From: PXAP01 sp046483315
GTDB lineage: Bacteria; Bacteroidota; Bacteroidia; Bacteroidales; PUMT01
DNA length: 64,000 nt
Assembly (NCBI GenBank): GCA_046483315.1
Contig: JAWODJ010000114.1
Coordinates: 1-64,000 of the forward strand
Direction of reading: 5' to 3'
A program made the translations under genes and the position numbers. This document shows positions 37,206 to 46,152 of the stretch, piece by piece; position 1 is the stretch's first letter, and every line of letters begins with the position of its first letter. Under the pieces are notes generated by a model. That model was not told where the DNA came from. It made no database searches and saw only the letters and a list, made by a program, of their open reading frames with translations.

Positions 37206-37862
37206 TTATTTATTCAGTTTTCTATGATCTGCCAGGAACTTCTCCAGTCCTGCATCGGTAAGGGGATGGTTCAGCAATCCCTTTATTGCATCAAGAGGAC
37301 AGGTTGCCACATCAGCTCCTGCTTCCATACACTGAAGGATATGGCTGGTATTTCTTATTGACGCTGCAATAATTTCTGTTTCAATTCCGTACAATTCAAA
37401 GATATGCACCAGCTGATGAATAAGTTCAATACCATCCTGCCCGATATCGTCAAGCCTCCCTATAAAAGGGGAAACGTAAGCCGCACCTGCCTTGGCTGCC
37501 AGTAAAGCCTGTCCAGGATTGAAAATAAGTGTGCAGTTGGTTCTTATATCTTCACCGGATAAATATTTAATTGCCCTGATACCATCAGCAATAACCGGTA
37601 TCTTCACTACAATCTGGTTATGCAGTGCCGCCAGTCTTTTTCCTTCACTGATCATGCCTTTGAAGTCGGTTGATATTACTTCTGCACTTACATCTCCGTC
37701 AACTGTTTCACAAATTTTCACATAATGGTCCAGGATATTTTTTTCACCTTTCACGCCTTCTTTTGCCATCAATGAAGGATTTGTGGTGACACCATCAATG
37801 ATGCCCATTTCATGAGCCGTTTTGATCTGTTCAAGATTCGCTGTATCCAGGAAAAATTTCAT
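37206..37862 (-). CDS. fsa: Transaldolase of the short (TalC/FSA) type
   Basis: The 218-residue TIM-barrel protein begins MKFFLDTANLEQI and has GVTTNPSLMAKEG and the Schiff-base lysine in VVKIPV. This size and start are those of the fructose-6-phosphate aldolase/TalC subfamily, which acts as transaldolase in many bacteria. The reaction belongs to the non-oxidative pentose phosphate pathway, as does the epimerase at 18.7 kb. TalC and FSA activities cannot be told apart safely from sequence. Confidence 0.9.
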   Translation of the reverse strand: MKFFLDTANLEQIKTAHEMGIIDGVTTNPSLMAKEGVKGEKNILDHYVKICETVDGDVSAEVISTDFKGMISEGKRLAALHNQIVVKIPVIADGIRAIKYLSGEDIRTNCTLIFNPGQALLAAKAGAAYVSPFIGRLDDIGQDGIELIHQLVHIFELYGIETEIIAASIRNTSHILQCMEAGADVATCPLDAIKGLLNHPLTDAGLEKFLADHRKLNK

Positions 37863-37963
37863 ATTGTTGATTTATTAAGGGTATTAATTTACAAAATTAA
37901 AATAATATGTGTACAATGAGGAATCAAATTTTGTAATACCATATTTATAGTATGTAATAAAAA

Positions 37964-38063
37964 GTGGGTAAGCTACTTATATCGCACCGCTACAACCGTC
38001 TACCCTTGCTTCCTTCCGGATCTGGGGGAGTTCAACGGGAGCTGGTCGTATAAGACTTACCCG
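37964..38063 (-). ncRNA. ffs: Signal recognition particle RNA (small bacterial 4.5S type)
   Basis: The minus strand carries the SRP domain IV hallmark ATCCGGAAGGAAGCA in a hairpin, and the two ends (GGGTAAG/CTTACCC plus ATAAG/CTTAT) pair to form the long closing stem. The molecule is about 100 nt. A TTTTT run follows at the 3' end. A canonical promoter lies directly upstream. It assembles with Ffh to target nascent membrane proteins. Confidence 0.93.
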
Positions 38064-38067
38064 TCTG

Positions 38068-38098
38068 CAAAGGTAGTAAAATCATGATATAATTCCAA
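38068..38098 (-). promoter_or_regulatory. Promoter of SRP RNA
   Basis: On the minus strand TTG (38098-38096) and TACCTTTG (38075-38068) are separated by exactly 20 bases. The start site predicted seven bases on coincides with the RNA 5' end. This is one of the best matches to the Bacteroidota consensus in the window. Confidence 0.7.
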
Positions 38099-38196
38099 TT
38101 TTAAATGTTTCCGTTATCTAAAAAATCAATATATTTATCTTTTAAAGAAGAGTAGAAATTTAATTAAATTTACCGATAACACTTAATTCAAGAGAA

Positions 38197-38733
38197 ATGG
38201 AAAAAAACAAACAATCATCGTTGCTTAAGAGTACAATGAATTATGGCGCAATGCTTGGGCTAGCACTGATAATTTACAGTCTTCTGTTGTGGATGATGGA
38301 TGCTACAACAAACAAATATCTGGGTTACGTTTCATCTTTGATAACTATAGCCGGCATTGTGCTGGCAACCAGGGCTTTTCGTGATCAGGAGCAGGGAGGG
38401 TTCATTACTTATGGCCGTGCACTGGCTGTTGGTACCCTTACATCTGTTTTTGCGGGAATCATTACTGGATTCTTTACATACCTGTTATACACGGTCATTG
38501 ATCCCGGTCTGATAGATAAGACCTATGCCATTATGGAGCAGACATATTATGAAGCCGGCATGAGTGATGACCAGACAGAGGTGGCAATGAATATGGCAAA
38601 ACGTTTTACAAACCCTCTGATGATGTCTTTACTTGGTCTGCTGGGCAGTGCTTTTATGGGATTTATTTTTTCACTTATCACCTCTATTTTTTTAAAAAAA
38701 GAGGCTGACCCTTTTGAAACTGACTCTGTTTAA
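38197..38733 (+). CDS. DUF4199-family membrane protein
   Basis: The 178-residue protein has four predicted membrane segments (about residues 15-33, 40-58, 72-95 and 145-167) with a charged loop of about 40 residues before the last. This is the DUF4199 pattern found almost only in Bacteroidota; its function is unknown. It is 21 bp upstream of a glycosyltransferase gene, an association common for DUF4199 genes, so a role in envelope polysaccharide or lipid export is possible but unproven. Confidence 0.8.
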   Translation: MEKNKQSSLLKSTMNYGAMLGLALIIYSLLLWMMDATTNKYLGYVSSLITIAGIVLATRAFRDQEQGGFITYGRALAVGTLTSVFAGIITGFFTYLLYTVIDPGLIDKTYAIMEQTYYEAGMSDDQTEVAMNMAKRFTNPLMMSLLGLLGSAFMGFIFSLITSIFLKKEADPFETDSV

Positions 38734-38754
38734 CATTAGATAAAATGTCTGTAT

Positions 38755-39708
38755 ATGGATGTTTCCGTGGTAATACCCCTTTACAACGAGGAGGAATCTG
38801 TTAAGGAGTTGGTTGATTGGATAATGAGGGTAATGAAGGAACATTCCTTTTCATTTGAGGTTGTATTGATAGATGACGGTAGCAGTGACAAATCGTGGGA
38901 GGTTATAGAAAGCCTTATTACCACAAATAAATCAATTAAGGCCCTGAAATTCCGGAGGAATTATGGCAAGTCGGCTGCTCTTTATTCCGGATTCAAAGTT
39001 TCGGAAGGCGATGTTGTCATTACCATGGATGCCGATATGCAGGACGATCCTGAAGAGATTCCGCAGTTATATAAAATGATAAAGGCGCAGGGGTATGATC
39101 TTGTGTCGGGGTGGAAGAAGGACAGGCATGATCCTCCCGGCAAGAAGGTGCCCAGCCGGTTTTTTAATTTTACTGCAAGGCTGGTAACAGGTATAAAACT
39201 CCATGATTTTAATTGCGGACTAAAGGCTTACCGTAATGAGGTGGTAAAAAATATTGAGGTATATGGTGAGATGCACAGATATATTCCTATGCTTGTCAGG
39301 GATGCAGGATTTGCAAATATTGGCGAAAAAGTGGTTAAACACAGGAAACGAAAATACGGCTCAACCAAGTTTGGTATGGAGCGGTTTATAAAAGGTTTTC
39401 TTGATCTTCTGTCGCTCTCTTTTGTATCCAGGTTTGGGAAAAGGCCCATGCACCTTTTTGGTACACTTGGCACGCTTGTCTTTATTGCCGGGTTGATTTC
39501 TGCTGTTTATCTTGGCAGTATGAAGCTCCTTCATTTAAGCAGAGGGGTCAGGACTGCCCTGGTTACTGACAGTCCCTATTTTTATCTCTCCCTTACTGCA
39601 ATGATAATGGGAACACTGCTGTTCCTTGCAGGATTTATCGGGGAGATGATCGCCAGGAATTCACCTTTTAAGAATTCATATGAGATTGAGAAAAAGATAA
39701 ATTTATAG
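38755..39708 (+). CDS. Family 2 glycosyltransferase, DPM1/GtrB-like
   Basis: The 317-residue protein has a GT-A fold domain (residues 1-235) with VSVVIPLYNEEES, the nucleotide-binding IDDGSSDKS and the metal motif TMDADMQDDPEEIP. Two C-terminal membrane segments follow (about 240-262 and 276-303). The layout matches dolichol/undecaprenyl-phosphate mannosyl or glucosyl transferases, which load a sugar onto a lipid carrier. It ends 3 bp before the next glycosyltransferase gene, so both are expressed together. Confidence 0.87.
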   Translation: MDVSVVIPLYNEEESVKELVDWIMRVMKEHSFSFEVVLIDDGSSDKSWEVIESLITTNKSIKALKFRRNYGKSAALYSGFKVSEGDVVITMDADMQDDPEEIPQLYKMIKAQGYDLVSGWKKDRHDPPGKKVPSRFFNFTARLVTGIKLHDFNCGLKAYRNEVVKNIEVYGEMHRYIPMLVRDAGFANIGEKVVKHRKRKYGSTKFGMERFIKGFLDLLSLSFVSRFGKRPMHLFGTLGTLVFIAGLISAVYLGSMKLLHLSRGVRTALVTDSPYFYLSLTAMIMGTLLFLAGFIGEMIARNSPFKNSYEIEKKINL

Positions 39709-39711
39709 GTT

Positions 39712-40851
39712 TTGAAGATAAATCTTGTCGGGCCTGCTTCACCTTTAAGAGGTGGAATTGCTAATTTCAATGATTCACTTTTTGCTGCCCTTGAAAAAAA
39801 ACATGATGCCGGGATTATCGGGTTTTCATTACAATACCCTTCTGTTTTTTTCCCGGGTAAATCACAATATGAAAAGGGGGCGCCTCATGCAGGAGTCCGT
39901 CCAAAACAACTCATTAATTCAATAAACCCTTTAAGCTGGCGTAAAGCAGCTGCTGAGATAGTTAAGATGATGCCTGACTGCCTTATAGTGCACTACTGGA
40001 TGCCTTTTTTTGCACCTGCGCTTGGCTCTGTAATAAGGCGTGTGAAGAAAAAACATAAAGTGTGTGTGATTGGGCTTTTACATAATTTAGAACCACATGA
40101 GAAAATGGTTGCGTCTGGAAGGCTTAACCGATACTTTCTTGAATCCTGCGATGGATTTATAACAATGTCATCAACGGTAATGAATGACCTTAAGATGACA
40201 GGTACGGTAAAGCCTGTAAAAGTTATCCCTCATCCTGTTTACGATTTTTTTGGTGAGTCGGTATCACGCCAGGTTGCATGTGACTATCTGGGACTTGATC
40301 AGGACCAGCATCATCTGTTGTTTTTCGGCATTGTCAGGAGTTATAAGGGACTCGATCTTTTATTCAGGTCCCTGGCTAATAACAGGGTTAGTCATATTAA
40401 TCTGAAATTACTGGTCGCCGGTGAGTTTTATGAAAATGAGAATAAATATCTTGATCTGGCAGAGAGACTCGGTGTGGAAAAAATGATTCTGTTTACCAAC
40501 AGTTTCGTTCCTAAAGAAGATGTGGGGCATTATTTTTCAGCTTCCGATATGGTGGTTCTTCCTTATCTGACTGCTACCCAAAGTGGTGTTACACAGATTG
40601 CATATCATTTTAATAAACCTATGCTGGTTACCAATGTAGGGGGATTGAAGGATGTGGTGCCTCATGGAAGGGTAGGGTACGTATGCGAAAAGGATCCGGA
40701 TGAGATTGCTGCTGCAATAGCAGACTTTTTTGATAATAACCGTTCTGCAGATTTTATCCGGAACATTAAGTCCGAGAAGAAAAAATACTCCTGGAATTCA
40801 TTTGTGAAAGGAATAGAGGAGCTGGTTAAAGAGATCAGGGAAAAGAGTTAA
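39712..40851 (+). CDS. Family 4 glycosyltransferase
   Basis: The 379-residue protein has the GT-B fold. The start MKINLVGPASPLRGGIANF carries the glycine-rich acceptor-side loop, and the C-terminal half shows FFGIVRSYKGLDLLF and the GT4 box YLTATQSGVTQIAYHF with NVGGLKDVV. The initiation codon is TTG, 3 bases after the upstream stop codon; there is no ATG nearby. Donor and acceptor are unknown. Translational coupling to the GT2 gene suggests a shared glycan product. Confidence 0.85.
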   Translation: MKINLVGPASPLRGGIANFNDSLFAALEKKHDAGIIGFSLQYPSVFFPGKSQYEKGAPHAGVRPKQLINSINPLSWRKAAAEIVKMMPDCLIVHYWMPFFAPALGSVIRRVKKKHKVCVIGLLHNLEPHEKMVASGRLNRYFLESCDGFITMSSTVMNDLKMTGTVKPVKVIPHPVYDFFGESVSRQVACDYLGLDQDQHHLLFFGIVRSYKGLDLLFRSLANNRVSHINLKLLVAGEFYENENKYLDLAERLGVEKMILFTNSFVPKEDVGHYFSASDMVVLPYLTATQSGVTQIAYHFNKPMLVTNVGGLKDVVPHGRVGYVCEKDPDEIAAAIADFFDNNRSADFIRNIKSEKKKYSWNSFVKGIEELVKEIREKS

Positions 40852-40897
40852 CTATTCACGGTAAATATATTATCTGAAAAGGTTCATCCTGCCAGGT

Positions 40898-41368
40898 TTA
40901 CAACAGGCCTTCCCTGTATTGTTCCTGCAACATTCCGGCCACAAACCTGTCGACAGGAAAGCTCAACTCTTCTGCCTTAAGCGTTTTAATATTTTGCCAG
41001 CGAAAAGACTGGCTGCCCTCTGTATCTGCAGGAAAATCGAAAGGTTTATCCGATATGTGAAATTTTATTTTCCCCGTTGGTTTAATTCTGTAATATATGC
41101 TTATTAATTGATGGCTTTGGAAAAACATGGCCTTTTGATAAAACCCGGTCGTGTAGAAATGATTTAATATCTCAACAGGCTGGCCAAATTCTTCAATTGC
41201 CTCACGACGCATACAATCCTCAGGACCCTCTCCGAATTTCATCCCTCCGCCGGGAAATTTTGTCATACACATATTAAATCTGTATTCATCACTAAGCAAG
41301 ACCCCTGCCTCATCATTTATCATGATTCCGTAAATCCTTATTATAAATTGGTTATCCGTTTTTTGCAT
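40898..41368 (-). CDS. NUDIX hydrolase
   Basis: The 156-residue protein carries the NUDIX box GGMKFGEGPEDCMRREAIEE near residues 36-56, matching Gx5Ex7REUxEExGU. The family hydrolyses nucleoside diphosphates linked to other groups. The substrate cannot be deduced. It lies 26 bp downstream of miaA on the same strand. Confidence 0.87.
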   Translation of the reverse strand: MQKTDNQFIIRIYGIMINDEAGVLLSDEYRFNMCMTKFPGGGMKFGEGPEDCMRREAIEEFGQPVEILNHFYTTGFYQKAMFFQSHQLISIYYRIKPTGKIKFHISDKPFDFPADTEGSQSFRWQNIKTLKAEELSFPVDRFVAGMLQEQYREGLL

Positions 41369-41394
41369 TGGAAATGAATTAGCCGGCTACTTTT

Positions 41395-42333
41395 TTACTG
41401 CCGCTTTTTATCTGATTCTATACCGGTACGTTCTTCAATAAATTTTAGTATTCCGGCGTAATCACCGGCATGAAACCATGTGATTTCCTTGTCCCTTGCA
41501 AGCCAGGTCATTTGTCTTTTTGCGTAATGCCTGCTGTTGCGCTTAATAAGCTCCACTGCTCTCCCGAGAGTACATTTACCCTCCATGTAATCAAAAAGTT
41601 CTTTGTACCCAACTGTATTTAAGGCATTTAAATGACGATACCGGAAAAGGTTTTCAGCCTCATTCAACAACCCCTTTTCCATCATTTTGTCCACCCGGGA
41701 GTTAATGATATTATATAATTCAGTTCTTTCACGGTTCAACCCTATTTTGATAACAGAAAAAAAACGTTTTTTCTTGTTCCCGGTAAGAAAAGAGGAATAG
41801 GGCTTTCCTGTTATAAAACTTATTTCCAGAGCCTTAAGCATTCGGTTGGGATTTTTCAGGTCCACCACATCATAATGTGCAGGATCTAATTTTTTTAACT
41901 GTTGTCTCAGCCAGCCAATTCCTTCTGAACGGTATTTTTCTTTGAGATCTTTTCTCAGTTTGTGGTCAACATCAGGCAGGTCGTCAATCCCACGGCATAT
42001 TGCATCTATATAAAGCCCTGATCCTCCGGTCATGAAAACCACTTCTGTTTTTGTGAATAACTTTTCAGTCAGGGCAAGGGATTCCATTTCAAACATACTT
42101 GCGTTGTAGTATTCATGAATGGAAAGGTTCCCGATAAAATAATGTTTTGCTTTTTTCATCTGATCGGTCGAGGGGGGTGCCGTACCTATTCTCATTTCAC
42201 GATACATCTGGCGGGAATCAGAAGATATTACAGGGGCATTAAAAACTGCTGCAAGGTCTGCGCAAAGCTTTGTCTTGCCAACTCCTGTGGGGCCGGTTAT
42301 TACAACAAGATATGGCCGGTAGGTATTAAGCAA
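41395..42333 (-). CDS. miaA: tRNA dimethylallyltransferase MiaA
   Basis: The 312-residue enzyme begins with the P-loop VVITGPTGVGKTKLCADLA and has SSDSRQMYREMRIGTAPPS, both hallmarks of the family, followed by GGSGLYIDAICRGI. It adds a dimethylallyl group to A37 of tRNAs reading UNN codons. It is 26 bp downstream of the pRiA4b ORF-3-like gene, in a run of minus-strand genes from 44.6 to 40.9 kb. Confidence 0.95.
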   Translation of the reverse strand: MLNTYRPYLVVITGPTGVGKTKLCADLAAVFNAPVISSDSRQMYREMRIGTAPPSTDQMKKAKHYFIGNLSIHEYYNASMFEMESLALTEKLFTKTEVVFMTGGSGLYIDAICRGIDDLPDVDHKLRKDLKEKYRSEGIGWLRQQLKKLDPAHYDVVDLKNPNRMLKALEISFITGKPYSSFLTGNKKKRFFSVIKIGLNRERTELYNIINSRVDKMMEKGLLNEAENLFRYRHLNALNTVGYKELFDYMEGKCTLGRAVELIKRNSRHYAKRQMTWLARDKEITWFHAGDYAGILKFIEERTGIESDKKRQ

Positions 42334-42359
42334 CTGGTTTACCTGGGTTATTAAAAATA

Positions 42360-42797
42360 TCAGATATCTGTAAGATCAGGGTCTTCTATAATTATTTGTT
42401 CAGGAGGCCTGCCTTTGCCGGATGAACAGAAAGGATAATTCTTGTTTTTATCCTCCGTGATGATAGAGAGCAATTCAATAAAAAAGGCCCGGTCTGAAAA
42501 AAAGTCAAAGAGATAAAGAAGGCGTTGTTTCTCTTCTTTTATTAAGTCACACAGACGGGTCTTATCCATTATAATAACGGGGGTATGGCTGTCTTCTGCC
42601 ATATCAAATAAATTAATTTCCAGCCCTTTTTCCCATTTATTATTTGCGAGAAAAAATGAAGCCATCTGTTTTTTGTCATATCCCAATTCATCCTGAATTG
42701 CATTATGAAGATCAAAAAAGGTGTGGTTTTCTCTTATTTCAATATCCCTGTAGAATGGCTCTTTACCTGTACCAATCAGCCTGAATTTAAAAATCAT
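42360..42797 (-). CDS. pRiA4b ORF-3-like domain protein
   Basis: The 145-residue protein shows the PRiA4_ORF3-like beginning, with RLIGTGKEPFYRDIEIREN and a helical LHNAIQDELGYDK. Members occur in plasmids and next to mobile elements but also as ordinary chromosomal genes in Bacteroidota, where their function is unknown. No transposase is near, so I see it as a resident gene. It starts 6 bp after the acyl-CoA reductase stop. Confidence 0.72.
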   Translation of the reverse strand: MIFKFRLIGTGKEPFYRDIEIRENHTFFDLHNAIQDELGYDKKQMASFFLANNKWEKGLEINLFDMAEDSHTPVIIMDKTRLCDLIKEEKQRLLYLFDFFSDRAFFIELLSIITEDKNKNYPFCSSGKGRPPEQIIIEDPDLTDI

Positions 42798-42803
42798 AAA
42801 CTG

Positions 42804-43883
42804 CTAAAGATTAAGTAAGAATTCCATTGTGTCAATGTTGTCGGCATAATCTTTGAGACCGGGTTCCTGTGTTTTACCAAAGGGAACCAGATTCTCTGAT
42901 ATATTTTGATTTCCTGCAATGCATTGAATTTTTCCGGAATTATTATTTGTCAGCTCAAGTGCAGAACCGGTGCTGCCTACTTTCTCATAATTCAGCACAG
43001 ATATAGGTGAAGCCAGTGCATTTTCCTCCCTGATAAGAAGAAAACCTGTATCAAGATGCGGTATCCTGTCAATAAGATGAATGGCTTTCTGGTATTCATA
43101 ATTATTTGCCCATTGATTGTGATCAATAATATAGCTGTATCCTGCGAAAGCCTCCGCAAGCAATGAAAAATCATAATTCAGGGGAACAAATATTTTTGAC
43201 ACACTCCTGCAACCCAGTCCGAAATACCTTAAAACATCATCAGCTAAACCTTCAAGATCTTCTTTTGTTTCACTTCCATCCAGAATTGCTGCCGAATTTC
43301 TGTTTTTCCTTATGATATGGGGATATTTCTCGAAATAGTACTCGAAATACCTGGATGTATTGTCACTGCCCGTTGCAATAATGGCATCAAAATTATTCAG
43401 CCTGTCCTCCTCAAATGCTACAAGATCTTCAAATTCACTGTTTATTGAGATCAGTATTGCAGAAATCATTTTAAGCAACTGATCATCTTTGTACGAAAGT
43501 TTGGCAGTGAGTTTATGACCCGAGATTATTACACACAGCATATCATGAAAACCAGCCAGGGGGATGTTACCAGCCATGACTACGGCAACTGTCTTTGGAT
43601 CTGTTCTGCGGCCCGGAATATCATAACAGCTGAGCCAGGAAACGATATCTTCACTTTTAAGCATCCTGCCGGTATTTCCCGCTGCAAAACGAAGGTTGGT
43701 CTCAGTGAACCAGGGATTACTGACATGGCTGTTTTTTATAAGTGACTCCATGGGCCGGAAGAACCTGTCATTGAGTTCTTCCAGCCATGGCATCATTATC
43801 CCGCTTTTATATTCAGGCTTACGGAATTGTTCGAGAAATATTCCAAGTTTTTCAAAAGCTTTTATTGTATCCTTTAACTCCAT
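42804..43883 (-). CDS. LuxC-type acyl-CoA reductase
   Basis: The 359-residue protein belongs to the acyl-CoA reductase family (LuxC, PF05893) of the aldehyde dehydrogenase superfamily. Recognisable parts are VAVVMAGNIPLAGFHDML near residue 100, an IIATGSDNTSRYFEYYF segment, and the catalytic-cysteine region DDVLRYFGLGCRSVSKIFV. It would reduce acyl-CoA or acyl groups to aldehydes with NAD(P)H. No lux or fatty aldehyde partner genes are near. In Bacteroidota these orphan reductases have no established substrate. Confidence 0.8.
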   Translation of the reverse strand: MELKDTIKAFEKLGIFLEQFRKPEYKSGIMMPWLEELNDRFFRPMESLIKNSHVSNPWFTETNLRFAAGNTGRMLKSEDIVSWLSCYDIPGRRTDPKTVAVVMAGNIPLAGFHDMLCVIISGHKLTAKLSYKDDQLLKMISAILISINSEFEDLVAFEEDRLNNFDAIIATGSDNTSRYFEYYFEKYPHIIRKNRNSAAILDGSETKEDLEGLADDVLRYFGLGCRSVSKIFVPLNYDFSLLAEAFAGYSYIIDHNQWANNYEYQKAIHLIDRIPHLDTGFLLIREENALASPISVLNYEKVGSTGSALELTNNNSGKIQCIAGNQNISENLVPFGKTQEPGLKDYADNIDTMEFLLNL

Positions 43884-43922
43884 AAGACCAAATACCCGGG
43901 TAAGTGTTATTTTTTCTGGATA

Positions 43923-44300
43923 TTAGAAATTAATGTTGTTGAGAATATTTTCCCAGGGGAAGAAATTCATAAAACTTGTTCCTATCAGAAGCCCGATAAT
44001 AATCAGCAGCAGATATAAACCGGCCAGTATGGTTCCGATGAGGGAACAAATATAACCCGCATTGAGGTTTTTGTAGGAGGAAACTGAATATCGGTCAGGG
44101 GATTCATTGTATATCTTTTTGGATTTCACACCAAGTATAAGTCCAATAATACCCAGGATCAATCCAATTCCCCAGCAGCACCAGAAAAGAAGCGACAGGA
44201 TACCTAATACCAGTACAGCAGTTGCATTGGGGACTTGTTCCCGGACAACTACTTCTTTGTTTTCATTGGTTTCTTCAGAAGGTTGATTTATTTCAGCCAT
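43923..44300 (-). CDS. DUF4190-like (CCC motif) membrane protein
   Basis: The 125-residue protein has a short acidic N-terminus, then two hydrophobic segments (about residues 27-56 and 86-115). The first includes FWCCWGIGLILGIIGLI and the pattern resembles the Bacteroidota CCC-motif/DUF4190 membrane proteins. The gene is 11 bp downstream of the DUF2752 gene, a pairing that is common in this phylum. Function is unknown. Confidence 0.72.
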   Translation of the reverse strand: MAEINQPSEETNENKEVVVREQVPNATAVLVLGILSLLFWCCWGIGLILGIIGLILGVKSKKIYNESPDRYSVSSYKNLNAGYICSLIGTILAGLYLLLIIIGLLIGTSFMNFFPWENILNNINF

Positions 44301-44311
44301 AATTTAAAAAT

Positions 44312-44614
44312 TTAAGGGGTTAATATCTTATAAATATAGTTTAAAACCATTATAAAGGCATTTATTATGAATAAAATTTTAATAAAAAGAGCTCCTCTCT
44401 GCAATTTAAATATTAAATGAACAACAAGTAAAACAATAAGTAAAATACCGGGTAACAGGGCGGGGTAGAGTATAAGTGATTCACGGAAATTGCCTCTTAT
44501 TAATTCGATAAAAGCTCGTTGCATGCCGCATCCCGGACATTCAACGCCCAGAAAGGAGGAATAGAAACAGGGTTGCGCAATTGATTCCAGCCAGTCTGCA
44601 AGTTTTTCCAGCAT
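44312..44614 (-). CDS. DUF2752-family membrane protein
   Basis: The 100-residue protein has the DUF2752 signature CPGCGMQRAFIELIRG near residues 25-40 and two hydrophobic segments after it (about 47-66 and 75-95). Its function is unknown; the cysteines may bind a metal. It is expressed with the next gene on the minus strand and is separated from the blaR1-like gene upstream by a strong terminator. Confidence 0.8.
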   Translation of the reverse strand: MLEKLADWLESIAQPCFYSSFLGVECPGCGMQRAFIELIRGNFRESLILYPALLPGILLIVLLVVHLIFKLQRGALFIKILFIINAFIMVLNYIYKILTP

Positions 44615-44651
44615 TTCCCGGTTTTTTACGGAAAAGTATATAATAATCCGG

Positions 44652-44690
44652 GAAAAAAAAATCTTCGAAAAGAATATTTTCGAAGATTTT
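44652..44690 (-). terminator. Intrinsic terminator after the blaR1-like gene
   Basis: Positions 44658-44671 and 44677-44690 form a perfect 14-bp stem with a five-base loop. On the minus strand it is followed by a run of T, ending transcripts from the blaI/blaR1-like operon. Confidence 0.8.
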
Positions 44691-44822
44691 AATATTGTTA
44701 TTACCTGGACGTCCGGTTATCCGGTATAGCCTGCAGGTTTGCCTGAAGGTGCCTGCAGACAGTTTTCCTGTATGAAGGCACATTGATGAGTTGGTTTGCC
44801 GGTTTTAAATTTAAGTGTATGA

Positions 44823-46124
44823 TTAATTCAGCACAAAGTTAATCGGGAAAGTGAATGCAACATTCACTGCTTCCCCTCTCTGTTTTCCCGGGGTCCAGTC
44901 GGGCGAGGCCATTACAACCCTCATCGCTTCCCTGTCAAGTGCCGGATCAACTCCTCTTACTACCTTTGCATTAGCTACACTGCCGTCTGCCTTAACCACA
45001 AACTGTATAAATACCCGCCCTTCTATGCCATTCTCAGCTGCAATCTGCGGATAACGCAGGTTTTCGGCAATGTACTTCCTGAACTCATCCTGTTTGCCAC
45101 CCTGGAAACCTGGCATCTCTTCTACCACGAAGAAAACTTCACCCAGTTCTTCATCGGTGATACCTGATTCAGTTCCGTCTCCGGGGTTAGATCTTAATAT
45201 CCCATCTTCAGAGACAGATGCCCTGGTGGGTATTTTGAGCTCTGTTGTGGTTACAGCCGATTTTTCCTCTTCGTTTTTCGTGCACATTAATACCAGTAGC
45301 ATCAATGCGGGCAGCAGTAAAAAGAAATTTATCTTTTTCCATGCTGCAGGTTTGATTGTTGTCATCATTTTAATACGGTTTAGTGTTAAGGATTTATTGA
45401 AATTGCTGGCAGGAGAGAAGAACTCCCTTCCCATCTGTAAGTTCATTAGCATAGATTGGTAAAAGTGGACGCTTGTACCTCTTTTAATCACTTCCTCATC
45501 TGCAAGGTACTCGTGAATTTCAAGCATTGAACGCCTGTATAGCCATGCAACCGGGTTAAACCATTGTATAGTGGTAAGCAGCTCCAGAAGGAGTAGATCA
45601 AGCGTGTGGTACTGGTTGATATGTACCAGCTCATGTTCTATTATTTTCTGTTTTTCCTCTTCCCTGTACAGGGTTTCATTAATAAATATATTATCAAGGA
45701 ATGAAAAAGGAGCAGTCTCTGAGCCCAGGCTGATGATGCGGGCCCCACTGACTTTTCTTCTGTTGCTTCGGGAGGCCAGGAAATATAACTGTAAAAGCCT
45801 TATTGCCAGTCTCATACCCAGAAGTCCGGCACCCGTCAGGTAAATGATCATAATTACCCTGCTTACTGTAACCGGAGAACCTGCTTCAGGGAGTTGTTCA
45901 CCCTGTGATTGCCCGGTTACTGTAATTTCAGGAATCAGATAGGAGTAATCTGCAACGCTGACCGGAGGGGTAAAGTTGATATGCGGCAGCAAAAGGGAAA
46001 ACAGAATTGCCGTAAGAAGGTAGTACCTGTTGGCACTGAAAAAGGTAACCCTTTTGAGGAATAAAAAATATGCAAGGTAAAACAGGATGAGGCTTATTGC
46101 AGGTTCAATTATCCAGGCTAACAT
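44823..46124 (-). CDS. M56-family (BlaR1-like) metallopeptidase with TonB C-terminal domain
   Basis: The 433-residue membrane protein has membrane segments at about residues 3-22, 35-50 and 88-115, then the zinc motif HELVH at 164-168 and the conserved HEYLADEEVI stretch. A further membrane segment lies near residue 270. The C-terminus (about 345-433) is a TonB-like periplasmic domain (VFIQFVVKADGSVANAKVV) in place of a penicillin-binding sensor. It is the cognate partner of the BlaI-like repressor 28 bp upstream. It would cut or signal to the repressor after an envelope signal; the ligand is unknown. Confidence 0.85.
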   Translation of the reverse strand: MLAWIIEPAISLILFYLAYFLFLKRVTFFSANRYYLLTAILFSLLLPHINFTPPVSVADYSYLIPEITVTGQSQGEQLPEAGSPVTVSRVIMIIYLTGAGLLGMRLAIRLLQLYFLASRSNRRKVSGARIISLGSETAPFSFLDNIFINETLYREEEKQKIIEHELVHINQYHTLDLLLLELLTTIQWFNPVAWLYRRSMLEIHEYLADEEVIKRGTSVHFYQSMLMNLQMGREFFSPASNFNKSLTLNRIKMMTTIKPAAWKKINFFLLLPALMLLVLMCTKNEEEKSAVTTTELKIPTRASVSEDGILRSNPGDGTESGITDEELGEVFFVVEEMPGFQGGKQDEFRKYIAENLRYPQIAAENGIEGRVFIQFVVKADGSVANAKVVRGVDPALDREAMRVVMASPDWTPGKQRGEAVNVAFTFPINFVLN

Positions 46125-46152
46125 GATCTCATGGTTTTTAATGGGTTTAATA

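Noticed and set aside
42360..42797. pRiA4b ORF-3-like gene taken as a sign of a mobile element
   Set aside because: No transposase, terminal repeats or composition shift is visible around it, and the gene is tightly packed in an ordinary gene run.
44541..44783. 80-residue frame over the terminator after the blaR1-like gene
   Set aside because: It spans a strong intrinsic terminator and the DUF2752 start in another phase, and has no protein features.
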